DNA from: JACVRX01 sp963831385
GTDB lineage: Bacteria; Actinomycetota; Actinomycetes; Jiangellales; Jiangellaceae
DNA: 64,000 nucleotides
Direction of reading: 5' to 3'
Assembly: GCA_963831385.1 (NCBI GenBank)
Contig: CAWHPW010000020.1
Span: forward strand, 1-64,000
Under the pieces are notes generated by a model that was not told where the DNA came from, ran no database searches, and saw only the letters and a program-made list of their open reading frames with translations. A program made the position numbers and the translations under genes. The stretch's first letter is position 1. Every line of letters begins with the position of its first letter. Shown in pieces: positions 34,866 to 43,280 of the stretch.

Positions 34866-35903
34866 ATGGCGGTGACACGAGAAGAGGTGACCCGCGTGGC
34901 CGACACCGCTACCGATCAGGTGCGCCTCGGTCAGGGCGGCGGCCCTGTCGAGTTGGATCGACGACTCGACCAGTATCGACGTGAGCTGACCGGCTATTGC
35001 TACCGGATGCTCGGCTCCGGCTTCGACGCTGAGGACGCGGCACAGGAAACGCTGGTCCGTGCCTGGCGCGGGTTGGACCGGTTCGAAGGTCGGGCAGCCC
35101 TCCGATCGTGGCTCTACCGAATCGCCACCAACGTCTGCCTCACCATGCTCGCGGGCCGAAAGCGCCGAGCTCTGCCGGTCGACCTCTCGCCGTCCTCGCC
35201 GCCCGTCGAGGCCTCCCTTGGTGAACCGCTGCCAGCGGGCACCTGGATCGAGCCGATTCCAGATGGGCATGTCCTGACACCGGGCACCGATCCGGCTGCA
35301 GTGGCCGAGTCGCGGGAGTCGATCAGGTTGGCATTCGTGGCGGCACTTCAGCACCTGCCCGCCCGGCAGCGGGCTGTGCTGATACTGCGAGAAGTGCTGC
35401 GCTGGAAGGCTGACGAGGTCGCCGAACTCCTCGACACCACCGTCGCGTCAGTCAACAGCGCGTTGCAACGGGCCCGGTCCACGTTGAGAAAGGCAGAGCT
35501 CGGGGCATCTCGCCCGATGGACGTCCTGGACGACGAGGACAAGGCGCTGCTGAACCGGTACGTGGACGCATTCGAGCGCTACGACATCGAATCGCTGGTA
35601 TCGCTGCTGCACGAGGATGCCACCCAGTTGATGCCGCCATACCCGATGTGGCTGCAGGGCCGGGCGGACGTCGGCCGGTGGCTTCTCGGGCCGGGGATCG
35701 GCTGCCGAGGGTCCCGCCTCGTCCCGATCATGGCGAATGGCTCGCCGGCACTCGCGCAGTACCGACGAGCGGACGATGGCGGCTACGTGCCGTTCTCGAT
35801 CCAGACCATGGAGGTTTCAGGCGGGCGCATCACCCGGCTCAGCCACTTCGTGGACCCTGACCTGTTCGCTTTGTTCGACCTTCCGTACCGGCTGGACCGC
35901 TGA
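34866..35903 (+). CDS. ECF sigma factor, SigG-like with SnoaL C-terminal domain
   Basis: 345 residues. Region 2 has RELTGYCYRMLGSGFDAEDA then QETLVRAWRGLDRF, and region 4 has LPARQRAVLILREVLRWKAD and EVAELLDTTVASVNSALQRA. The last 110 residues (DEDKALLNRYVDAFERYDIE, LMPPYPMWLQGRADV) form a SnoaL-like fold. This order is that of the SigG/SigJ ECF groups, in which the C-terminal domain takes the place of a separate anti-sigma factor. ATG 34866 was chosen over 34848 for its spacing to GGAGAG. The 3' end overlaps a convergent STAS gene by 65 bases. Confidence 0.87.
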   Translation: MAVTREEVTRVADTATDQVRLGQGGGPVELDRRLDQYRRELTGYCYRMLGSGFDAEDAAQETLVRAWRGLDRFEGRAALRSWLYRIATNVCLTMLAGRKRRALPVDLSPSSPPVEASLGEPLPAGTWIEPIPDGHVLTPGTDPAAVAESRESIRLAFVAALQHLPARQRAVLILREVLRWKADEVAELLDTTVASVNSALQRARSTLRKAELGASRPMDVLDDEDKALLNRYVDAFERYDIESLVSLLHEDATQLMPPYPMWLQGRADVGRWLLGPGIGCRGSRLVPIMANGSPALAQYRRADDGGYVPFSIQTMEVSGGRITRLSHFVDPDLFALFDLPYRLDR

Positions 35904-36213
35904 CGGGCAAGACGTCCAGCAGCCCGACCAACGCCAACAGACCCCGTAGCTCACCGGTCGCGTGACGAAGGTGCATCGAGTGCCCACTGCGGCGCAGCGT
36001 GAGCTGCAACCGAGCGAGAGCGTCGACAGTCGTGAGGGTCGGGTCGGTCAGCCTGCCGGCGCCACAGGTCAGCGTCGCCGCGCCCGTGCAGGCCAGCCGG
36101 CGGCCGAGGTCGTCAACATCATCGGGCGTGATCGATGCCCCGAGCGCCACGAAGATGGTCACCGACGAACCGACCACTGGAGATGGTCCGGGCGAATCGC
36201 CGGCAACGTCCAC
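35839..36213 (-). CDS. STAS domain protein
   Basis: 124 residues from GTG 36213 with a strong GGGGAGGT site 6 bases before it. The fold pattern is visible: a strand VTIFVALGA, the helix DVDDLGRRLA, strand ATLTCGAG, then TVDALARLQLTLRRSGHSMH and LRGLLALVGLLDVLPV. STAS proteins include anti-sigma-factor antagonists and lipid-binding MlaB-like proteins. The usual phosphorylated Ser/Thr position is not obvious. The 3' overlap with the SigG-like gene may link their expression but does not prove a partnership. Confidence 0.78.
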   Translation of the reverse strand: MDVAGDSPGPSPVVGSSVTIFVALGASITPDDVDDLGRRLACTGAATLTCGAGRLTDPTLTTVDALARLQLTLRRSGHSMHLRHATGELRGLLALVGLLDVLPVSGPAGTEGRTKRTGQGPRSG

Positions 36214-36366
36214 CGGGCCACCTCCCCGTAGGGTGCTGCACCAGCATCGACCGCTCGACGATCGAAAACTCATCGGCGAGGTGCGCCGGGCGAGCCGATC
36301 GATGAGTTCCGGATCGGTCTACGGTCCTTACCTGCGACAGAAGCACCACACGGCAAATCAGAGGAG

Positions 36367-36750
36367 ATGATCATGCTCACTGACAGCAAGGCGTTCGGTG
36401 GCTTCTCGGTGAACGACGTCTCGCAAGCCCGCACGTTCTATGCGGACACGCTCGGCCTGCGAGTATCCGAGGACAACGGCATGCTGACCCTGCACCTTGC
36501 CGGTGACCGGGACATCCTGGTTTACCCCAAGGACGACCACACGCCCGCGTCGTTCACCATCCTCAACTTCCCCGTGAACGACGTGGAAGCCGCGGTCGAC
36601 GAACTCACCAACCGGGGCGTCAGCTTCGAGCGGTACCCCGACATGGAAGCCGACATGGACGAGAAGGGCGTCTTTCATGGTGGAGGGCCGCTGATCGCGT
36701 GGTTCACCGATCCCGCCGGCAACGTCTTGTCGGTGATTCAGGACAGCTGA
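36367..36750 (+). CDS. VOC family protein
   Basis: 127 residues behind GAGGAG. It starts KAFGGFSVNDVSQARTFYAD then TLGLRVSEDNGMLTLHLAGD, with HTPASFTILNFPVNDVEAAV in the second half and the end AWFTDPAGNVLSVIQD. This single-module VOC layout (one glyoxalase fold) is shared with the proteins at 148-528 and 34346-34717, but sequences differ enough to be separate paralogs. No partner gene is adjacent. Substrate unknown. Confidence 0.88.
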   Translation: MIMLTDSKAFGGFSVNDVSQARTFYADTLGLRVSEDNGMLTLHLAGDRDILVYPKDDHTPASFTILNFPVNDVEAAVDELTNRGVSFERYPDMEADMDEKGVFHGGGPLIAWFTDPAGNVLSVIQDS

Positions 36751-36883
36751 CCGCCTCATTGCGCAGCCCTGCTCACCGGCCTGGTACGCGCGCCGCTGTG
36801 CGCGTGGCACGCTTGAACCCGTTCCGTGTGGCGCTGGAGTGTCGCTCTAGTGCTCGCTGTGGGCTGTGTGAACCAAGCACGGG

Positions 36884-37107
36884 GTGGTCGGAATCCGGCT
36901 TTCCGAGGCCGAGCGGACCGAGTTCATCGACAGGTACAGACGACCATCTTCCGCGCCGACCCGGACTGGCCGCCAGCGAAGGAGTACGTCGCCGTGCCGG
37001 ATGATCTGCTCGAACGGACGGCAGAGTTGGTGCCGTACCTCGAGCTCAGCTTCCGCTACGCGCAGTCGCTGAAGCCCAAACCGACGAAGAGGGCGAAGCA
37101 GCGCTGA
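36884..37107 (+). pseudogene. Hypothetical small protein, probably frameshifted
   Basis: One frame opens MVGIRLSEAERTEFIDRYRR, while a second frame carries the plausible remainder TIFRADPDWPPAKEYVAVPD then DLLERTAELVPYLELSFRYA to the stop at 37107. Joining them around 36945 by a one-base change gives a sensible 72-residue helical protein with a basic C-terminus. Neither frame alone looks complete. I recognise no family. The longer alternative from 36826 in the second frame has an unlikely N-terminus. Confidence 0.4.
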
Positions 37108-37258
37108 GATCTCGGCGCGTCAGCTGCTTGGTGTTCGATGTCATGGTCACTGCCACCCCTCGTCCACAGGACCCTGATGCAGACTGTTGACGAGCGCAGG
37201 GGTGGTCTACGGTTTGGAGGCGACGTGCGAGGCCCCACGCATGAGAGGTCCGGCAGTG

Positions 37259-38080
37259 ATGAACACTCAGCGCCCTGCTGAAAACGGGCAGCAACGCCCA
37301 GTCGATACGACTGTTCCCCATTCGGCACGCATCTGGAACTACTGGCTGGGCGGTAAGGACAACTTCGCGGTCGACCGCCAAGTTGGCGATCAAGTTCTTG
37401 AAATCTTTCCGGATATAGGTTACCTGGCTCGCTCGGTGCGTGGTTTTCTAGTCCGGGTCGTGACCTATCTTGCCGGCGAGGCAGGAATTCGACAATTTCT
37501 CGACGTCGGAACCGGTCTGCCCACTTTCCAGAACACGCACGAGGTAGCGCAGGCCATTGCGCCTGAGAGCCGCGTCGTCTACGTCGACAACGATCCGCTC
37601 GTTCTTTCGCATGCGCGTGCGTTGCTGACCAGCGCGCCGGAGGGTGCCACCGACTACATCGATGCCGACGCCCGAGACACCGACAGAATCATGCGTGAGG
37701 CCGGCCGAACTCTGGATTTCAGCAAGCCAGTCGCAATCACCATGCTGGGTGTTCTTGGACACGTAATGGACGATGACGAGGCTTACGCGATTGTGGACCA
37801 GTTGATGGCGGCTACGCCGGCTGGCAGCTACTTTGCAATCACCGATCCCACCCATAGCGAATCGATGGATGCGCTCCTACGACATTGGAATCAATTCGGT
37901 GAACCAAAGATGACGGCCCGCAGTCCTGAACAGATTGCGCGCTTTCTCGATGGCCTGGAACTTGTGGAGCCGGGAATGGTGCCGGTGTCACAGTGGCGTC
38001 CCGATCTCGGCAAGACGATCATCGAAGGTGGCGCGCGCGAAGAGGCCGATCCGTTGGGAGCGGTCGGCCGCAAGCGCTAG
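37259..38080 (+). CDS. SAM-dependent methyltransferase (Methyltransf_19/DUF574)
   Basis: 273 residues. The family pattern is clear: HSARIWNYWLGGKDNFAVDR near residue 20, QFLDVGTGLPTFQNTHEVAQ (SAM site), VVYVDNDPLVLSHARALL and LDFSKPVAITMLGVLGHVMD. This group is nearly limited to actinobacteria, often in many copies, with unknown substrates. Start is ATG 37259 (or GTG 37256) behind GAGAGG. Codon usage shows more T and A than neighbours (for instance around 37390-37500), which suggests separate ancestry or transfer. Confidence 0.9.
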   Translation: MNTQRPAENGQQRPVDTTVPHSARIWNYWLGGKDNFAVDRQVGDQVLEIFPDIGYLARSVRGFLVRVVTYLAGEAGIRQFLDVGTGLPTFQNTHEVAQAIAPESRVVYVDNDPLVLSHARALLTSAPEGATDYIDADARDTDRIMREAGRTLDFSKPVAITMLGVLGHVMDDDEAYAIVDQLMAATPAGSYFAITDPTHSESMDALLRHWNQFGEPKMTARSPEQIARFLDGLELVEPGMVPVSQWRPDLGKTIIEGGAREEADPLGAVGRKR

Positions 38081-38103
38081 TCACCTCCGGTCACGTGCGG
38101 GCA

Positions 38104-38646
38104 ATGATGTCCGGCATGGCCCTGCTGCGCACCGCCCACACCGCCGACCTCGACCCGGCGACCCTCGCGTCAGCCCGAGCGCTCCTCTACGACGTCTTCG
38201 ACGACATGACCGACGACGACTGGGAGCATGCACTCGGCGGGTTGCATGCCCTGGTCTGGGCCGGAGCGGAGCTGGTTGGGCACGGATCGGTAGTGCAACG
38301 CCGCCTGCTGTACCGAGGCAGGGCGCTGCGGGCCGGCTATGTCGAAGGTGTGGGTGTGCGGGCCGATCAACGTAACCTCGGGCACGGGTCGGCGATCATG
38401 ATGGAGTTGGAGCGAGTCGTACGCAACGCGTACGACCTAGGGGCGTTAGGCGCCACGGACGACGCGGTGGATTTCTACCGCAGGCGGGGTTGGCAGTGTT
38501 GGCAGGGACCGTCGTCAGCGCTCACCCCGAGCGGCGTCAGGCGCACCGAGGATGACGACGGCGGCATCTACGTGCTGCCGCTGACGACCCCGCTGGATCT
38601 TTCCGCCGAGCTCACCTGCGACTGGCGCGACGGCGACGTCTGGTAA
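38104..38646 (+). CDS. Aminoglycoside 2'-N-acetyltransferase, AAC(2')-I family
   Basis: 180 residues that follow the chromosomal AAC(2')-I enzymes of mycobacteria and Providencia closely: WEHALGGLHALVWAGAELVG, VVQRRLLYRGRALRAGYVEG (GNAT motif A start), VGVRADQRNLGHGSAIMMEL, FYRRRGWQCWQGPSS and the C-terminal DDDGGIYVLP then ELTCDWRDGDVW. These GNAT enzymes acetylate the 2'-amino group of aminoglycosides such as gentamicin and tobramycin, or have a native cell-wall substrate. Three nearby ATGs (38104, 38107, 38116) are possible starts. The gene follows the methyltransferase by 23 bases. Resistance is not proven. Confidence 0.9.
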   Translation: MMSGMALLRTAHTADLDPATLASARALLYDVFDDMTDDDWEHALGGLHALVWAGAELVGHGSVVQRRLLYRGRALRAGYVEGVGVRADQRNLGHGSAIMMELERVVRNAYDLGALGATDDAVDFYRRRGWQCWQGPSSALTPSGVRRTEDDDGGIYVLPLTTPLDLSAELTCDWRDGDVW

Positions 38647-40437
38647 TCATCCGCGCCGCGGCCGGACGACCCCCGCGTCCCCACCGCCACGCCGCACCGG
38701 CTCGGCCACGGCGGTCAAGAGCCCGCCCTTGCCGCGTTCGATCGCGGTGACAGCGCCGATCTCGGCCACGCTGGCGAACGTGTGCCCTCGCGCCTCCAGC
38801 GCCGCCGCCCAAGAGGCAATGAACGCCGGCTCCGCCGACACCGAGGCGGTGTTCCGCTGCGACGCCCGCGGAGCAGCAACGGCATCGAGCAACGCGTATC
38901 CGAAGTCGAGCCGGTTGAGCAGCGTCTGCAGCACGGTGGTGATGATCATCGAGCCACCGGGCGAGCCCACAGCCAGCACCGGCTTGCCGTCGTCGAGGAC
39001 GATCGTGGGGCTCATCGACGAGCGGGGCCGCTTGCCCGGAGCCGGCAGGTTGGGATCAGGCGCGGTCCCTTGCGTGGGGGTGAAGTTGAAATCGGTCAGC
39101 TCGTTGTTCAGCAGGAAGCCCCGGCCCGGCACGACGATCCCCGAGCCACCGGTCTGCTCGATGGTCAGCGTGTACGCGACCACGTTGCCCCGGCGATCCC
39201 AGGTGGTGAGGTGGGTTGTCGATGCTCCTTCCGCGCTGCCGTCAGCGCCGACGGAAGCGGGTGTACACGGCGCATACGATCCGTCCGGTGAACCCGGTGC
39301 CACCGGCTTCACGGCTGCCATCGGCCCGATGAGACAAGCGCGCTCGTCGGCGAATTCCTGCGAGAGCAGCTCATCGAGTGGGACGTCGACGAAATCGGGA
39401 TCACCGACGTACCGGTTGCGGTCGGCGAACGCGAGTGCTGTCGCCTCGAGATAACGATGCAGCGCTTCGGCGCGGTCCAGGGCGCCAAGGTCGCTGTTCT
39501 CGAGGATGTTCAGCGCCTCTCCGACGGTTGAGCCGCCGGACGACGGCGGCGCCATACCGGCCACGGTCAGCCCGCGGTAATCGACGAGCGTCGGGTCCCG
39601 GAGCAGAGCCTGGTAGGCGTGGAGGTCTGGCAGCCGCATCAGTCCAGGTCGGACCACTCGGGTGGATCCGGGTACCACTGGCGGCTGAATCACCGTCTCG
39701 ACGATCTCTTCGGCGAGACGGCCGTCGTAGAGGAACTGGGTTCCCCGCTGGCCTAGCAGTTCATACGTGCGGGCCAGGTCGGGATTACGCAGAACGGTTC
39801 CTTCCTCGGGCGGCGCACCGCCGGGAAGGAACAGCTCGCGAGTGCTGGTGAAGTCAGCGAACCGGGCCGCATTGTCGATTGTCTGCTGGCGGAACGTCGC
39901 ATCGACCACGAAACCCTTGTCGGCCAGCCGGGCCGCCGGGCGAAGCGCGTCCCGAAGGCCGATCGATCCCCACTTGTCCAGAGCCAGTTCCCAGGTTGCC
40001 GGCGTCCCCGGCACGCCGACCGACAGCCCACTGGTGACGGCCTCGGCGAACGGGATGGCGCCCCCGTTCTCGACGAACGCGTCCTCCTCCATCAGCGCCG
40101 GTGCCGTTTCCCGGCCGTCGATGGTGTGGACCCGGCCCGATCGGGCGTCGTAGTAGACGAAGAATCCGCCGCCGCCGATCCCGGCGCTGTACGGCTCGGT
40201 GACCCCCAGCGCGGCCGCTGTCGCGACAGCCGCGTCGACCGCGTTGCCGCCGCGCCGTAGCACGTCCAGGCCGACCTCTGTGGCATACGGGTCGACCGAG
40301 GACACGGCACCGCCACGGCCGACGGCGATGGGATCCTTTGGCGGCGCCTGTGGGGCTGCGCTGGCGGGAGTCGCGATCAGGGCGACTGCTGCGAATCCGC
40401 TCAACCCCTGGGCAAGTAGCTGCGAACGTCGAAACAT
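38647..40437 (-). CDS. ggt: Gamma-glutamyltransferase
   Basis: 596 residues with an N-terminal signal (LLAQGLSGFAAVALIATPAS, cut after ASAA). Family motifs are AVSSVDPYATEVGLDVLRRG, GNAVDAAVATAAALGVTEPY and SAGIGGGGFFVYYDARSGR. The autoprocessing threonine lies in ASTTHLTTWDRRG, and GSPGGSMIITTVLQTLLNRL is near the end. The precursor cleaves itself before the Thr to make two subunits, then hydrolyses or transfers gamma-glutamyl groups from glutathione outside the cell. ATG 40437 gives the signal peptide; longer reading adds no family sequence. Divergent from the beta-glucosidase gene; tail-to-tail with the acetyltransferase gene, stops adjacent. Confidence 0.92.
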   Translation of the reverse strand: MFRRSQLLAQGLSGFAAVALIATPASAAPQAPPKDPIAVGRGGAVSSVDPYATEVGLDVLRRGGNAVDAAVATAAALGVTEPYSAGIGGGGFFVYYDARSGRVHTIDGRETAPALMEEDAFVENGGAIPFAEAVTSGLSVGVPGTPATWELALDKWGSIGLRDALRPAARLADKGFVVDATFRQQTIDNAARFADFTSTRELFLPGGAPPEEGTVLRNPDLARTYELLGQRGTQFLYDGRLAEEIVETVIQPPVVPGSTRVVRPGLMRLPDLHAYQALLRDPTLVDYRGLTVAGMAPPSSGGSTVGEALNILENSDLGALDRAEALHRYLEATALAFADRNRYVGDPDFVDVPLDELLSQEFADERACLIGPMAAVKPVAPGSPDGSYAPCTPASVGADGSAEGASTTHLTTWDRRGNVVAYTLTIEQTGGSGIVVPGRGFLLNNELTDFNFTPTQGTAPDPNLPAPGKRPRSSMSPTIVLDDGKPVLAVGSPGGSMIITTVLQTLLNRLDFGYALLDAVAAPRASQRNTASVSAEPAFIASWAAALEARGHTFASVAEIGAVTAIERGKGGLLTAVAEPVRRGGGDAGVVRPRRG

Positions 40438-40516
40438 GTCAGGTCCTTCGGTCAGCCTGGTCGAATCGTCCCCGAGCGCTCTCAACAGGAAACCCGACGC
40501 AGGAGAAGATGTCGAT

Positions 40517-41926
40517 ATGAACCTCGACGCGATGCCGGCCGATTTTCTGTGGGGGGTCGCGACCGCTTCCTACCAGATCGAAGGAGCGATCGACGAGGAT
40601 GGGCGCGGCTCCTCCATCTGGGACACCTTCAGCCATACGCCGGGTCGCACCCGGGCCGGCGACAACGGCGACGTCGCCGACGATCACTATCACCGGTGGC
40701 AGGAAGACGTCGGAATCATGCAGGAGCTCGGACTCGGTGCATACCGGTTCTCGATCGCCTGGCCACGCATCCAGCCCAGTGGGTCGGGCCGACTCGAGCC
40801 ACGCGGCGTCGCGTTCTACGACCGCCTCGTCGATGCGCTGCTGGCGGCCGGCATCGCGCCGGTGGCGACGCTCTACCACTGGGACCTTCCGCAGCCGCTC
40901 GAGGACGCGGGCGGGTGGCCGGTCCGGGACACGGCCGCCCGATTCGCCGACTACGCGGCCGGCGTTGGTGCGGCGCTCGGCGATCGGGTGAACACCTGGA
41001 TCACGCTCAACGAGCCCTGGTGCGCTGCATTCCTCGGGTATGCCTCCGGCGTGCACGCACCAGGGCGGACGTCGCCGTCGGACGCGCTCGCGGCCGCACA
41101 CCACCTCAGCCTTGCCCACGGCGCGGCTCTCGTCGAATTGCGTTCAGTCGCCCCGCAAGCCCGGCTTTCGGTTGCCCTCAACCTGCACGTCGTGCGACCG
41201 GAGGCATCAGGCGACGCCGACGCTGCGCGACAGGTCGATGCCGTGGGCAACCGGATCTTCCTGGGACCGATGCTGGGATCGGGGTATCCCGCCGACCTAC
41301 TGGCCGACACGGCGACGATCACCGACTGGTCGTTCGTCCGAGACGGCGACGAAGCAGCGATCGCTGCGACGGACTCCGGCGGCATCGACCTGCTCGGCGT
41401 CAACTACTACACACCCTCCGTGGTCCGGCAGTGGGACCGTCGGTCGGAGCGGCTGAGGGCAGATGGGCACGGTCAGTCAGAACACTCGCCGTTCGTGGGC
41501 TGCACCGACATCGAGTTCGTTCCCCAGCCTGGACAACACACCGAGATGGGTTGGGTCGTGGATCCCACCGGTTTGACTGAGCTACTGCAACGGCTTCATC
41601 GTGATCATCCCGGCCTGCCGGTCATGGTCACGGAGAACGGAGCCGCCTTCGACGACGAGATCGCACCGAATGGCCGAGTGCCCGACCAAGCCCGCATCGA
41701 CTATTTGCGCGATCACATCGAGGCAGTGGCCGCGGCGCTGGCGGCGGGCGCCGACGTTCGTGGGTACTTCGTGTGGTCGTTGATGGACAACTTCGAATGG
41801 GCCCACGGGTTCTCGAAACGGTTCGGCATCGTGCACGTCGACTATGCCTCCCAGACCCGGACGTGGAAGGACAGCGCGCACTGGTATCGCGATCAGATCG
41901 CCGGCTGGAAAGTTCGGCGGCCATAA
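40517..41926 (+). CDS. Family 1 beta-glucosidase
   Basis: 469 residues from ATG 40517 behind AGGAGAAG. GH1 signatures: ADFLWGVATASYQIEGAIDE, SIWDTFSHTPG, AYRFSIAWPRIQP and the acid/base Glu in WITLNEPWCAAFLGYASGVH. The nucleophile Glu is in MVTENGAAFDDE, and the sugar-binding WSLMDNFEWAHGFSKRFGI is present. The enzyme hydrolyses terminal beta-glucosides (cellobiose-type) in the cytosol; no signal peptide is present. No sugar importer is adjacent, so the substrate route is not shown. A lipoprotein hydrolase gene starts three bases after its stop, suggesting one operon. Confidence 0.94.
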   Translation: MNLDAMPADFLWGVATASYQIEGAIDEDGRGSSIWDTFSHTPGRTRAGDNGDVADDHYHRWQEDVGIMQELGLGAYRFSIAWPRIQPSGSGRLEPRGVAFYDRLVDALLAAGIAPVATLYHWDLPQPLEDAGGWPVRDTAARFADYAAGVGAALGDRVNTWITLNEPWCAAFLGYASGVHAPGRTSPSDALAAAHHLSLAHGAALVELRSVAPQARLSVALNLHVVRPEASGDADAARQVDAVGNRIFLGPMLGSGYPADLLADTATITDWSFVRDGDEAAIAATDSGGIDLLGVNYYTPSVVRQWDRRSERLRADGHGQSEHSPFVGCTDIEFVPQPGQHTEMGWVVDPTGLTELLQRLHRDHPGLPVMVTENGAAFDDEIAPNGRVPDQARIDYLRDHIEAVAAALAAGADVRGYFVWSLMDNFEWAHGFSKRFGIVHVDYASQTRTWKDSAHWYRDQIAGWKVRRP

Positions 41927-41929
41927 CGC

Positions 41930-42979
41930 GTGCGCGCGACACCGCTGGTGGCACTCCTCGGGGCGCTGGCCATGGCCGGCTGCTCACCGGCCGCGTCCGA
42001 CCGGCCAGCCGTGGAACCCACGGCGACCGATGCGTCCGTCACCGCTTCGAGGCGCCCGGCGATGCCACCATCGCCGCTGGCCACGCCCTCGCCGACTCCG
42101 GTTCCGCCGCACCCGGTCTCGATTCAGGCGCTGATCGAGACCACATACGACGGCGGTGGACTTCAACTCGGCGAGATCCTCGACGAGACCAGCAGCTACA
42201 CGCGATATTTCGTCACCTATCGCAGCAGCGGACTGACCATTTCCGGGGTCATGAACCTGCCCAGGGGCGATGGCCCGTTCCCGGCTCTGGTCCTCAACCA
42301 CGGGTACATCGATCCCGACGTCTACACCAACGGTCGCGGTCTCAGGCGAGAACAGGACTATCTCGCCCAACAGGGCTATGTCGTGCTGCATACCGACTAT
42401 CGCAACCACGCGCAGTCCGATGACGACCCGAACGCCGAGCTGAACCTGCGGTTGGGCTACACCGAGGACGTGGTCAACGCCGTCCTGGCGCTGCGGACGT
42501 CGGGACTATCGATCGTTGACCCGAACCGAATCGGGCTGCTCGGCCGTTCCATGGGCGGCGGCGTCACCTATAACGTGTTGGTCGCGCAGCCTGGTCTCGT
42601 TGACGCAGCCGTCGTCTACGCGCCGGTGAGCTCGAACGCCGTGGACAACTTCGACCGGTGGATCAGGGGTCAACCAGGGAATGCAGCGCTGGCCGACCAG
42701 ATCGTCGCGACGTACGGCTCACCCGAGGACAACCCGTCGTTTTGGCAGAACGCCTCGCCAGTCACGTTCTTCGACCGGGTGAGCGAACCGATTCTCGTCC
42801 ATCACGGAACCGCCGACGAGAGCTGTCCGATCGAGTGGTCCCAGGCATCGGTTGCGGCCCTGCAGTCGCTCGGCAAGAACGCCGAGCTACTGATGTACGA
42901 CGGTGAGCCACATGCATTCGAGGCCGCTTGGGAACTCTCGATGGAACGCACCGTCGCGTTCTTCCAGCAACACCTCTGA
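41930..42979 (+). CDS. Alpha/beta hydrolase lipoprotein (S9-like)
   Basis: 349 residues. A signal with lipobox AMAGC (about residues 15-19) is followed by a Pro/Ser/Thr linker to residue 60. The hydrolase core has PALVLNHGYIDPDVYTNGRG, GLLGRSMGGGVTYNVLVAQP with the nucleophile Ser, the acidic HHGTADESCPIEWSQ and the histidine in GEPHAFE. This order is that of prolyl oligopeptidase-like and acyl-esterase families. Being anchored outside the membrane, it may act on extracellular peptides or esters. It starts at GTG 41930, tightly coupled to the beta-glucosidase gene. Confidence 0.85.
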   Translation: MRATPLVALLGALAMAGCSPAASDRPAVEPTATDASVTASRRPAMPPSPLATPSPTPVPPHPVSIQALIETTYDGGGLQLGEILDETSSYTRYFVTYRSSGLTISGVMNLPRGDGPFPALVLNHGYIDPDVYTNGRGLRREQDYLAQQGYVVLHTDYRNHAQSDDDPNAELNLRLGYTEDVVNAVLALRTSGLSIVDPNRIGLLGRSMGGGVTYNVLVAQPGLVDAAVVYAPVSSNAVDNFDRWIRGQPGNAALADQIVATYGSPEDNPSFWQNASPVTFFDRVSEPILVHHGTADESCPIEWSQASVAALQSLGKNAELLMYDGEPHAFEAAWELSMERTVAFFQQHL

Positions 42980-43004
42980 CGCCGGCGGCTGACTGGATCA
43001 GGCG

Positions 43005-43258
43005 GTGGCCCTCGACGGCGAGCAGTTATCCGACCTGGCCAGCCGGCTCGTCGAGGTTACCCGCGCCCGATCCAGGTCGTGAAGATCGTCGTGTGTCATT
43101 GCCCGCGGGCCAACGGGGCGTCAGGCTTCACGACGATCTTCACGACGCCCCAGACCGTGCTGGGGCTGATCGCCGCAGCACCGAACAGCCTCGGGCCGAA
43201 GGCCGGGCTCGGTGTCGACACGCGCGTCCACGACGTCCCGTTCCAGTGCAACCGATAA
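43005..43258 (+). pseudogene. 60-codon ORF interrupted by family B palindrome
   Basis: From GTG 43005 the frame reads VALDGEQLSDLASRLVEVTR and stops inside the palindrome at 43076-43146. After the palindrome a reading without stop gives PQTVLGLIAAAPNSLGPKAG then LGVDTRVHDVPFQCNR to TAA 43256-43258. Deleting exactly 43076-43146 (71 bp) joins the two halves in frame. I do not recognise the protein and there is no good ribosome binding site, so its reality rests on the frame match alone. Confidence 0.4.
43076..43146. repeat. Palindromic repeat family B, copy 2
   Basis: Perfect 18-bp arms at 43076-43093 and 43129-43146 (GTCGTGAAGATCGTCGTG and complement) enclose a 35-base loop containing GCCCGCGGGC. 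The arms are the same as at 1513-1584 while the loop is unrelated. No target duplication is visible at its edges. Confidence 0.85.
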
Positions 43259-43280
43259 CGGCTGATCCGGCTGCGGGATC

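Noticed and set aside
40199..40516. 106-codon N-terminal extension of the beta-glucosidase
   Set aside because: It lies over the divergent ggt gene start; the GH1 fold begins at ATG 40517 with a good ribosome binding site.
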